DNA from: Lucinisca nassula | Taxonomy: Eukaryota; Mollusca; Bivalvia; Lucinida; Lucinidae | Direction: 5' to 3' | NCBI GenBank assembly: GCA_963580285.1 | Contig: OY757020.1 | Coordinates: 98,893,497 to 98,957,496, forward strand | Length of the DNA stretch: 64,000 bases | Shown: piece by piece, positions 54,291 to 63,021 of the stretch | Layout: each line of letters opens with the position of its first letter | How positions within the stretch are numbered: the first letter of the stretch is position 1 | The notes under the pieces: generated by a model | What the model was told of the DNA's origin: nothing | Database searches by the model: none | Seen by the model: only the letters and a program-made list of their open reading frames with translations | Position numbers and translations under genes: made by a program

Positions 54291-55030
54291 TAAATCTGAA
54301 TCTCTATGTCGCCCCGATGGCTCCTGTCATATTTAAGCTCGATCCGACCTTTGGTTCGGGAGGAGATGTCGTTTGAAAATTTTCAAGATGACCGCTATGG
54401 CAGCCTCCTTGGATATCGGAACGGAACAATTTTAGCAAATCAGAATCTCTATGTCACCCCAATGCCACCCATCAGGTTTCAGCTCGATCCTACTTTTGGT
54501 TTTTGCGGAGATGTCTGCCGTCTCGGATATCGGAACGGAACGGGTTTAGCAGATCTTAACCTCCATGTCGCCCAATGCTCGATCCAGCGAGGATTCAGGT
54601 AGCGATGTCTTTTGTTCAGGAAGCGATGTCGTTTGAAGAATTTTAAGATGGACGCCACGGCAGCCATCGTAGACACCGAAACGGAACGCTGTTATCAAAT
54701 CTGAATCTCTCTGTCGCCCCGATGCCTCCTATCAAGTACCAGCTCTATCCCACTATAGGTTCGAGCGAAGATGTCGTTCGAAGAATTTCAAGAATGGCGG
54801 CCATCTTGGATATCGGAACGAAACGAATTTAGCAATTCTGAATCGTCATGCAGCCTTAATGCCTTTGCCTCCCAGCACCTATTGGCTAAATCCCACCTAT
54901 GGTTCTGGAGAAGATGTCGAACCGACAGACAGACGGACGCCGGACAACATGCTACGGCATAATCTGACATGGCACTAAGCTCCAGGTGAGCTAAAATTAC
55001 ACAATACCCCTGAAATGACAAATGGACTTG

Positions 55031-55480
55031 CCCCCGCCAATGGGGGCTTGGAGAAATAGATTGAGCTGCATGATGCTTCCACGCAGAGCTAAAACCGACC
55101 ACACACGAGTACTGGTAATCTGCTTAGAGGGTCTAATATGTTCTAGGAAGGGTTCTAAGCCTGCCATGCAAAGTGGTGCGAGTCGGACCGCAATCGGGGC
55201 TTAGAGAAATAGAGTGGGTTGCCTGATGCTTCCAGGCACAGATGAAACCGATCGCGCATGAGTACTGGTAAACCGCTTAGAAGGTCTAAGCCTCCCCGGG
55301 TAAAGTGGTGGGAGTCGGACCGCACATGCATATACACCCTATTGTTTTCATTGGGAGACAGGGCTTGAGATGTCATTCCATCACAATATCGGGTAAAAGT
55401 CCCAGGAAATCAGAAGCAACGCCTCCAAAATGACCTAAATGGTGTTGACGGGGACGTTAAACATCAATTTAAACAAAACC
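55031..55480 (+). mobile_element. S-family retroposon, tandem partial plus full copy
   Basis: A head part (CCCCCGCCAATGGGGGCTTG to GTCGGACCG) is followed directly by a second copy starting ATCGGGGCTTAGAGAAATAG and ending GGGGACGTTAAACATC. Confidence 0.75.
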
Positions 55481-55515
55481 AACATATGACAATGGAAGAG
55501 TTCACTAGTATGCAG

Positions 55516-55680
55516 GTAGAAGCCTCCGTGGTGCAGTGGTTACGCTACTCGCCTTGTAAACCAGGGATCGCAGGATCGATCCCGGGCTTCTCCAGACTTT
55601 CGGATGAGTCTTTAAACCGAGGTCCCGTCTCCGTATGACCTTAGCTGTTGGTGGGACGTTAAACTAAAACTCACTCACTC
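55516..55680 (+). mobile_element. T-family tRNA-derived SINE
   Basis: Head GAAGCCTCCGTGGTGCAGTG to tail GGTGGGACGTTAAACTAAAA plus CTCACTCACTC. Target duplication ACTAGTATGCAG (within 55,501-55,515 and 55,681-55,692). Confidence 0.87.
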
Positions 55681-55743
55681 ACTAGTATGCAGCGAACTAA
55701 TAAATATCACGCTATGTACCGAAATGATCCTAAATGGACTAAG

Positions 55744-55812
55744 CAAACAGTGCAGATCCAGATCAGACTGCTCCTGAAGGAGCAGTCTGATCAGGGTCTT
55801 CACCGTTTATCA
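55744..55812. repeat. CAAACAGTG-type hairpin
   Basis: Arms GCAAACAGTGCAGATCCAGA and TCAGGGTCTTCACCGTTTATC around CAGACTGCTCCTGAAGGAGC. Confidence 0.75.
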
Positions 55813-56150
55813 TTCTGTCTCCACCTTTGGACTCCTTGCTGGAGCGCGAAACAAATTTGCTTACATTTTAGGAGAATTACAATAAGGCCTCAAGTGTCCA
55901 ATTTTTTAGGTTTTTTTATGGTAAATGCAGATTCTTGCATAAATATCTATGCGCATGGCTGTTTGAAGCCATTGTCAAATGGACCAAAAGCCGTCCTCAA
56001 ACAGCAAAATTTAATCATGAAATTCGCGTGCTGTTTGACATGGATTTTGAGCTTTTGATATCACAAGGCTGGCCCTGCTTTGTTTAAGTTACGTTAAACG
56101 ACGTAACGTTATCGCCCTGAACGTTGCGATTTAGGGTTCTATGATGACAT

Positions 56151-56399
56151 CTGGGGCCAGTTGTTCAAAACTAACGACGTCGTTAGTTAACGTATCGTTA
56201 AAACTTTGATCATTTATTATGGCAAATATGCTAATATTTTTGCTGAAAAAATGTGAGCAGCTTTTGCGGATGCAAAAGCTGCTCACATTTTTTCAGCAAA
56301 AATACCAAAATTTTACATATTAAACTTGCTAGAACAGTTGACAATATGACCACTAACGAGCTCGTTAAGCTAACGATGCTTTGAACAACTGGGCCCAGA
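56151..56399. mobile_element. CCCAGTTGTTC MITE with perfect 32-bp hairpin
   Basis: Ends CTGGGGCCAGTTGTTCAAA and TTTGAACAACTGGGCCCAG. Subterminal ACGACGTCGTTAGTTAACG / CGAGCTCGTTAAGCTAACG. The central hairpin 56,236-56,303 has 32-bp perfect arms and a GGAT loop. Confidence 0.78.
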
Positions 56400-56555
56400 T
56401 GGTTACTGCGTAACAACGTCGTTGTAAACAACATTATGTACTGGCCGCCATGTTGGTTCGCCGGTCGCATTTGAAGAGTTTATATAGAGTTTATATGGAG
56501 CTTTTAGGCATTTTCGTCAAAATTTGCTGTCGGAATCGAAAGTTATGCAAAATGG

Positions 56556-57120
56556 TTATTTCATTGCATTAACATTTGCCGGATCCCTCAGAAGATATTT
56601 GAACATTCGGCCTAGCGGCCTCATTTTCAAACAGCTTCCTCGGGACCCGGCGAATGATAATGCATGAAAAACCATGGTTGATCCCGATATGTTTGCACAC
56701 CAGACAAGGAAATCCGTGATTTTACCCTGGAATAAAAAATTATGTTTTGACCCTGGTGTTGTGCGCTTCAATTATATTCAACTGCCGGAACAACTTCCGC
56801 ACTACTTTCATTTTGTAAACAATATACATGTGCGAGCTGTCATTACTAACCGGCAAAAAAGCGGATGAACATCATGAATATTGTTAAATAAAAAATAGAA
56901 AAGTATAGTGCACAAAAAATGAAACGTTAAAGAAAAATAAAAAAGAAATGTTTGGGAAGTGTTGTGCAAGAAAAAGAATCCAATATGGGTTTCTGTTGGA
57001 GATGGGCGTTTCCAACCCTCGGGATGACCGTGTTGAGCGGAACCTCGGCATATCCTCGGTTCCGCTAAGCACGTTCATCCCTCGGGTTGGAAACGCCCAT
57101 CTATAACAGAACCCCATGTC
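56556..57120 (-). mobile_element. GGGCGTTTCCAACC foldback element, copy 2
   Basis: Inverted relative to 35,745-36,320, with palindrome arms at 56,985-57,120 (GGGCGTTTCCAACCCTCGGG / CCCTCGGGTTGGAAACGCCC). Confidence 0.7.
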
Positions 57121-57132
57121 AGATTCTTATAT

Positions 57133-57325
57133 CTCTTATCCTGCTGTTCACGACAACCCCTATCTTTGGAAACAGTGTATATCCAGATCAGATGGCTTCT
57201 GATCAGGATCTACACTGTTTGACATTCAATTTATGAATTTGTAGGAATAAATTACATCAAGTAATCTGATTGGTTCAAAGTCAGAAATGGGTGTGGCTTA
57301 ACTGAATATTCAGCAAGAGAAGGGA
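57133..57325. mobile_element. piggyBac-like MITE with decayed TTAA
   Basis: CTCTTATCCTGCTG and CAGCAAGAGAAGGG ends. The outer TTAA has become TATA/ATAG. Hairpin half of the usual length. Confidence 0.7.
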
Positions 57326-57348
57326 TAGTATAAAACCGCAAACGTTAA

Positions 57349-57553
57349 CCCTTGTCCTGCTGAGCCCGGATATGCCTTATTTTCCAAACAATGAAGATCC
57401 AGATCAGATGGCTTCTGATGAAGCCATCTGATCAGGATCTACATTGTTTGCCATTCAGATTGTGGATTTGTTGCAATAATTTGCATCAAGTAATCTGATT
57501 GGGTGATAATCGGTAGTGGGTGTGGCATATATGAATATTCAGCAGGACAAGGG
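57349..57553. mobile_element. piggyBac-like MITE beside exon A donor
   Basis: Perfect 14-bp TIRs CCCTTGTCCTGCTG / CAGCAGGACAAGGG and TTAA at 57,345-57,348 and 57,554-57,557. Hairpin arms CAAACAATGAAGATCCAGAT and ATCAGGATCTACATTGTTTG. The right TTAA begins at intron position +9 of exon A. Confidence 0.88.
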
Positions 57554-57565
57554 TTAACGGCATAC

Positions 57566-57886
57566 CTGACGGGCATACTATGACGAACGGCACGCTTTTA
57601 TCTCGGGGCTCAAATTGTTTCCTCCAATAACTAAACGTCGGGGACAGCTCAAATATCTCATACTCGTCTTCAGATGGATCCAAATCCTCAGGGTCATCGA
57701 CTTTATAAAACACAAAAGAAGTACAGTACATTGACATCAACCGGGCGCATCGAAAGAGGTCATCACGGTTTCCGTCTGAGCTAACAAGCGTTCTCTTCCA
57801 CAAACCATTCGGAGTAAAAAGTCCCGTGTTCCCAAATAGTCGTTTCTCATCCGCAGGTCTTTCGTCGCACTGGAGGCTTTTCAAAC
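57566..57886 (-). CDS. Exon A: unassigned N-terminal module of the host gene
   Basis: Open frame of 107 codons. The acceptor is TTTTCTAAG|GT at 57,888-57,887 and the donor is GTCAG|GTATGC at 57,565, both phase 1. The peptide starts LKSLQCDERPAD, has a central stretch RCARLMSMYCTSFVFYKV followed by an acidic run (DDPEDLDPSEDEYE), and ends VPFVIVCPS. It is rich in Cys and aromatics like the later CUB exons and could be part of a diverged CUB domain, but I do not recognise it with certainty. The codon for the start lies further upstream, so this is an internal exon. A piggyBac-like MITE begins only 8 nt inside the following intron. Confidence 0.7.
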
Positions 57887-58002
57887 CTTAGAAAATGAAA
57901 CAAACACATTGCAATAAAATTCTCATATCATCACTACCTCTGGATACAGCCCTACTACAGGACACTGAGTAGAAAAATAAAGAAGAAAGAAAAAGCAGTT
58001 TT

Positions 58003-58034
58003 TGTTGTTGTTGTTGTTCTTTTTTTTTTTTTTG
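58003..58034. repeat. (GTT)n and T-run microsatellite
   Basis: GTTGTTGTTGTTGTTCT followed by T15. Confidence 0.85.
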
Positions 58035-58171
58035 CTGGTCTATATTGTAACGAAATTGTAGTGTTTTTATTTAAAATCCTAAAAATTCAGACATCTTGAG
58101 GACTTGCTGTGATTCTCTTAAAATTTTAACAAATATGTTTCACGATCCAAGGAGTCCAAAAAGTGCAGACA

Positions 58172-58245
58172 GAAAAGGCAGACATTGTAGACCCTGATCA
58201 GACTGTTCCTTCAGGAGCAGTCTGATCTGGGTCTGCACTGTTTGC
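58172..58245. repeat. CAAACAGTG-type hairpin
   Basis: GGCAGACATTGTAGACCCTGATCAG and CTGATCTGGGTCTGCACTGTTTGC around ACTGTTCCTTCAGGAGCAGT. Confidence 0.65.
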
Positions 58246-58339
58246 TTAGGTCTGTCTGTCCAAACACTTAGTATCATTACGGTATATTTTTACAAAATCG
58301 AATCTCAAGTCTTTACTATAAAATTAAACATCGTTGAAC

Positions 58340-58950
58340 ATAATGTTCACGCATCAAATGTTCACGCAAAATCACATGATCATTCAGTTACGTCATGAAT
58401 ATTCCATGATTTTCTCCAATTTGATTGGACGATTGATGACATTATGACGTCAACGGCGTTTTTGCGAGCGTTCAATTATTTTCTTCTTTAATTTTAGCTT
58501 TCAAACCAGACATTTTGTCACATAATGATTTCAAAATAATGTAGATATAAGTAAAAATGCTATATTATAAACGGTCAATTAAAAATGAATTTTATTTTTT
58601 CTGCTGTTCATGAAAGGATGAATGCAGTGGGTCGCCTGCAAGTGAATGAACCCAGAAGGGGCTCATGCAAACTTTGCTGGCGACCCGCCGTCGTTCTTAC
58701 TTTCATGAAAAGTAGAAAAATTAAGTTTATTTCTTATTTTTACATTCTTTGCTCCTCGTCGCTGGGGGGAACAAATGCTTATAGGGCAAACTTTTAAAGC
58801 TGAAAAAAAAAACAGTTATTCGCTGTTATTTTTTTCTACAAAGAGCGGAACAGCTTTGACGTCGCCAATGCTCAATCAGATCGTAGAGAACCACGGTTTG
58901 TACTGACGTCACTTAAAATCACGTTACTCGTTGCGTTCATGAAAGAATGA
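58340..58950. mobile_element. GACGTCA foldback element, copy 1
   Basis: Inner palindrome CATGAAAGGATGAATGCAGTGG ... CGTTCTTACTTTCATG. Outer inverted blocks TGACGTCAACGGCGTTTTTG and AGCTTTGACGTCGCC. Shares GAGCGGA, TTTTCTACAAAGAGCGGA and CATGAAAGTATGAA blocks with 62,180-62,720. Confidence 0.55.
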
Positions 58951-58959
58951 CCTTCTGTA

Positions 58960-60240
58960 GTTAATGACAGATTCTTCGTCGTGCTGCATGTTTACAATTT
59001 TAACGTCCGAACTTCCGGCTTCCACTACTTTTGAAATATGACTCCGCACAAATAGTCCGTTGTTTCTTGACTTTTCATGCTCGCTGTCTTAAAACTAATT
59101 TCTCATGGCATTATTTCCGCATTTTGATTACATGTTTTGTTTCATTTGTAATGAAAATACAAAAATGATCATTCTTAAATTACAAACAAAAGGGGAAACG
59201 TTAATTGAATATGCATGAGGAAAGTTCCCATTTTATACAAACGACCGCATAATGGGTCTTTGGCGAATCTTGGAGGCGGCGTCTAACCACGGCCTTCACT
59301 ACGGGCTTCACTGTTGTCGAAAGTTAGCCCATTTTTTCCTAAATTAATTCCTATATTTCTAGCTGACGCCCCTTAATTTTGAACCGGGATTTCGAAATGA
59401 AATCTTCGTCAGATAAGTGATAATATTACATTCAGTACAAAATGGGTTATGATTTATTATATTTGTATCAATACGCCATTAAAGTACCTTTGCATATTTT
59501 TAGAAAAGAAAAAAAACAATATGTATAGAGCTACAATCAGTGCACACCATTTAAGTATCTAGATAAACTTCGAAAAATAAAGAAAATAGACCGTTTAATA
59601 AGCTGTATTTAATTTTTGATTATCGGCCTAGCCGCTTTGTCTGGTCCCGACCCGCACACAACAGTTACAGGCCCGGTTAAGATTTTACCCCTTCAACCCA
59701 AGAGTTTCTCAAGTTCACTCTTCAGTCACTGAATTTGTACGTGTCCATTCTACACATGTAAATTGGGTGTCTAGTCAGTAGTCGTCAACAGCATGTCAAA
59801 CCATGTAGAACAGAATGCGATGTATCATTATGAGCCATCCCACCAGGTTCTACACTGTTTGCACCTGTAGGTATCTGTACTTGGCTATAAAGGGCTGAAA
59901 GAGTACAGACTCATAACACTTACATGACCTAATTATATGCGAAGTACGTGACGCTAGAAACTTCACCGTACGGTAGCAAGCCAGCAATAATATACTCCTA
60001 ACAGTTATCACTGTCCAATTCTGTTGTATAGGTCTAAATAACTGAATATGTAAGCACAATGTTGTGATAAATAATTAGTCACATGCCGCAAAACTTCAAA
60101 CATCGCACAAAAAGTGTTTTCCTTTATTGTAGCGCACGACATAAGGCAGGTTCTTGACTGACCCGCGAAACACATCTCAGTCAACAAGTGTAAGCTTTTA
60201 CAAGAAAGTTGCGGCTACGCTTTGTGTTGTTATAAAACTG
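58960..60240. other. Intron stretch without a supported gene
   Basis: Around 59,700-59,900 it shares CACTGTTTGCACCTGTAGGT and flanks with 20,340-20,500. Otherwise I see no gene and no named repeat. Confidence 0.5.
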
Positions 60241-60248
60241 GCAACTAT

Positions 60249-60356
60249 CCCAGCAGGCACATGACGTAATTGTGACGTCACATCAACGTCGGTGCAACGT
60301 CATGACGTTGCAATGACGTTGATTTGACGTTGCCCTAGCGAAGTGTGCCTGCTGGG
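60249..60356. mobile_element. CCCAGCAGGCACA MITE with ACGT-rich core
   Basis: Perfect 13-bp TIRs CCCAGCAGGCACA / TGTGCCTGCTGGG enclose 80 bp with eight copies of ACGT in GACGTNR context (GTGACGTCACATCAACGTCG, AATGACGTTGATTTGACGTT). Confidence 0.8.
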
Positions 60357-60648
60357 TAGTCATTTGCATGTTGTTTTATCTATAATGTCCAAGTAAAATG
60401 ATGATGAAAGTGTATAACAGCCGATTCACCTCAGTTTTGTGAACCAAACTAAAAATCAACACTCCAGCGCCATTGTCCTTATCACTAAAGAAAGCAAATC
60501 TGAATTTTTCACAGAATCTGTCATTTCAGTGCCTTTTGGCGCTTTGATTTTACATTAGGCGTTATACTGGAAATGTAATATTGAGGTATGAACGAGCAAA
60601 GGTGGTATACTTTGCTCGTGACATTATGTTATTAATACTTCAATGAAC

Positions 60649-60888
60649 GCATTTTTTTTTTTTTTTTGGTTTTGGTTTTACCGTCCTTTCAAGATTATTT
60701 CACTCATATCAAGCCGATCGTTAATCAAAGGTGGGCGAAAACCGGAGTACCCGGAGAAAAACCACCTGACCTTCCGTTGCAGAACTTGGCGTCTCACATG
60801 TGACCCGAGCGAGGCTCGAACCATAGCGGTGAAAGACATAATGATCCAGAGTCAGCGCTCTTAACCACTAGGCCACGGAGGCCCGTTT
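60649..60888 (-). mobile_element. tRNA-Ser-like SINE
   Basis: The minus strand reads GGCCTCCGTGGCCTAGTGGT, AAGAGCGCTGACTCTGGATC and GGTTCGAGCCTCGCTC, then GGTTTTTCTCCGGGTACTCC and an A-rich 3' end. TTCAATGAACGC occurs on both sides (about 60,637-60,648 and 60,886-60,897) as target duplication. Confidence 0.78.
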
Positions 60889-61025
60889 CAATGAACGCTA
60901 AAAAGATAAAGTAATTTCTTAAGGGGAATGTCAGAATATTCCACCATGTTTAAAGGGAGACAACTTTCGGGAATTCCTGTTCGGTTTTATATAAGCCCTG
61001 TCCCACTGAAAAATTGTCTAGGTCA

Positions 61026-61080
61026 CTACTCTTAAAGGAAAGAATTTGCTTCTGAGGAGCAAATTCTTTTCTTTAAGAGT
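61026..61080. repeat. Short hairpin
   Basis: Arms ACTCTTAAAGGAAAGAATTTGC and GCAAATTCTTTTCTTTAAGAGT with a short TTCTGAGGA loop. Confidence 0.8.
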
Positions 61081-61094
61081 TGTCCCCTTTTAGT

Positions 61095-61356
61095 TTATAC
61101 TAATTTATTTTAGTTCGATTGCGATGGAAACTTCTAGCTTATTTAATCGCTCTCGAACACTCATTCGGGATTTTTTCACGCGCGCAGGAGAAAGGCAGTG
61201 ACTATTACACCACTGCTAGTCATTTACACCTGGGTGGAGTAAGACAGTGTCATTACGTGTCTTGCCCAAGGACATACCTCGATAACGGGTGCCGGATTCG
61301 AACGCACAACCTCTCGATCATGAGTCCAACGCGTTAACCACTGCGCTATCGAGGCT
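61095..61356 (-). mobile_element. tRNA-derived SINE with CTTGCCCAAGGACA-type domain, copy 2
   Basis: Minus: GCCTCGATAGCGCAGTGGTT, GAGGTTGTGCGTTCGAATCC, a TGTCCTTGGGCAAGACACGT and CCACCCAGGTGTAAATGAC domain, end AATAAATTAGTATA. Same order as 22,081-22,352. Confidence 0.75.
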
Positions 61357-61549
61357 ATTGATGTGGGAAACAAAATACTTCTGCAGGAGTTGCCTCCCCT
61401 GGAGGTGTATCCATTCCCCTTACGCAAACACTCAATAAACATTTCCCATACCATGCTCTATACGGATTAAAGTATATTGCCAAAAGACGTAGATAGTCTG
61501 AATATACAGTCAATACAGTCAAACCTCACTATTTACATTCTCACTGCAT

Positions 61550-61860
61550 TCACCCCAGGTCCCGTACATCGGGCTTGAAGAAATAGATGGGCTGCAAGAT
61601 CAGAATTGTTACTGGTGACACGTCAAATGACATTCATACACCAGGACAAGATGCTTCCACGCAGCAAGCCACTTAAAGGAGGAAAAACGGTGCGAGTTGG
61701 ACCGTCCATGCTTATAAACCCTATTGGTTTCATTGGGTGACAGGGCTTGAGATGTCATTCATCTCAATGTCTGGTAAAAGTCCCGCAAAATTGGAAGCAA
61801 CGTCTCCAAAATGACAAATACAGTGTTGACGGGGACGTTAAACCTCAAATCAAATAAACA
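61550..61860 (+). mobile_element. S-family retroposon with a 52-bp insert
   Basis: Head TCGGGCTTGAAGAAATAGAT, insert at about 61,597-61,648 flanked by CAAGAT, middle region shortened, GGGGACGTTAAACCTC tail. Confidence 0.75.
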
Positions 61861-61887
61861 AATCAATGAAAAACCCTATAGTTCACT

Positions 61888-62167
61888 CATCACGAAAACA
61901 CGCCTATATAATTTTGACCCCCTCTAACCCCTCTTTTATACAGTAAAACTAGGGTTTGCAGGGTTAAACCTTATTTTTATTATTTCTGCTCTGAGATATA
62001 AATTGTGGGTACTCGTTAGAACCGCCTCAATGACGCGGTTCTAACGAGTACCCACAATCTATATTTTGAGCAAAAATTAGAAAAAATATCACACTTTTTA
62101 TCAGAAAATTTTCATTTTCTCGGCGATAAATGTGTCAATGTATTTGTAAAGGCGTGTTTTCGTAATG
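61888..62167 (-). mobile_element. M-family palindromic MITE
   Basis: CATCACGAAAACACGCCTAT ... AAAGGCGTGTTTTCGTAATG, palindrome GGTACTCGTTAGAACCGCCT complete. Confidence 0.83.
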
Positions 62168-62179
62168 ACTGGGAAGCGC

Positions 62180-62720
62180 AATGTTGTTCATACTGCAATA
62201 TTTACATTTCCAGTGTAAAGTCTAATGTAAACCTATAGAAAACAATTGCGTTCATACTTCCATGAACGCACCGTGTCACATGATTTTCAGTGACGTCATT
62301 CTAAACCATTGTTCTCTACGGGCGTTGATGACGTCAACGCTGATCCGCTCTTTGTAGAAAAACAGCGTGTAAATGTTTTTCAGCTTTAAACGTTTTCCCT
62401 ATAAGCATTTTTTACGCCCAATGATGAGGGGCAAATAATGTAAATATAAAAAATAAACTTAATTTTTCTGCTTTTCATGAAAGTATGAACGACAGTGGGT
62501 CGCTAGCAAAGTTTACATGAACGACCCACTGCGTTCATACTTCCATGAACTGCAGAAAAATAAATTCCATTTCTTAAATGAATGAATTGAGTCACACGAA
62601 GTCAGTGACGTCGCAATAAACAGTAGTTCTCTTCAATATGATTGGTCGGTGGCGATGTTATGGCGCCAGCGACGTTGTTCCGCTGGCAATAGGAAAATGT
62701 CTTCTTTTATTTTAGCCCTT
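62180..62720. mobile_element. GACGTCA foldback element, copy 2
   Basis: Palindrome CATGAAAGTATGAACGACAGTGG / CCACTGCGTTCATACTTCCATG around 62,475-62,550. Outer GTTGATGACGTCAACGCTGA and CAGTGACGTCGCAAT blocks. Confidence 0.55.
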
Positions 62721-62794
62721 CAACAAGATTTTTCGTCATGTGACGGATAGGAAATAAAGTCAAAGAACAACACCAGGTCATGAGCAAAGAACTT

Positions 62795-62932
62795 AGGTGT
62801 TTCTAACGAGTACCCACAACCTATGCCATAGAGCAAAAATAAGACGAATAATGTATACCCCTGTATACCCTAAGTTGCTCTATTTAAAGTGGGATTTAGA
62901 GGGGTGTCCAATATATGGACTTGTTAACGTCT
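62795..62932 (+). mobile_element. Partial N-family MITE (right half)
   Basis: Starts inside the palindrome (TTTCTAACGAGTACCCACAACC) and ends ATGGACTTGTTAACG. Confidence 0.65.
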
Positions 62933-63021
62933 GGAGTCCCTAGGAAACCACTTCCCTTAACTGCATATATTGATGAATTTGAGATAAATTAGACAGAAGG
63001 TATAGTGTGTGGACCAATTCA

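Larger units (their letters stand above)
52205..54995 (+). repeat. Satellite element with about 165-bp units, multiply interrupted
   Basis: Units of CAAGATGGCCGCCATGGCAG, TTGGATATCGGAACGGAACG, AATCTCCATGTCGCCCGATG, CCATCAAGTTTCAGCTCGAT and TTCGGGAGGAGATGTCGTTT. They are interrupted by an N-family MITE (52,621-52,899), a second small hairpin element (53,306-53,683) and RT/MITE sequence (53,684-54,290). Right end CGACAGACAGACGGACGCCG, then CTCCAGGTGAGCTAAAA. Confidence 0.7.
14..57886 (-). other. Host gene span: multi-exon CUB / C-type lectin / LDLa ectodomain gene, open at both ends
   Basis: Eight exons with GT-AG borders were found on the minus strand. Their junction phases are compatible at every step: A-B phase 1, B-C phase 0, C-D phase 1, D-E phase 1, E-F phase 1, F-G phase 2, G-H phase 1. 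Exon lengths of 321, 212, 265, 387, 216, 82, 173 and 174 nt sum to 610 codons. The domains read CUB, CUB, C-type lectin-like, LDLa, as in extracellular receptors and secreted recognition proteins. The gene continues leftward beyond position 1, because exon H ends with a GTAAGT donor, and must begin to the right of 57,886. Extra exons inside the large introns cannot be excluded. A GRL101/type-C LGR-like receptor is one possible identity, which I could not test. Confidence 0.75.
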
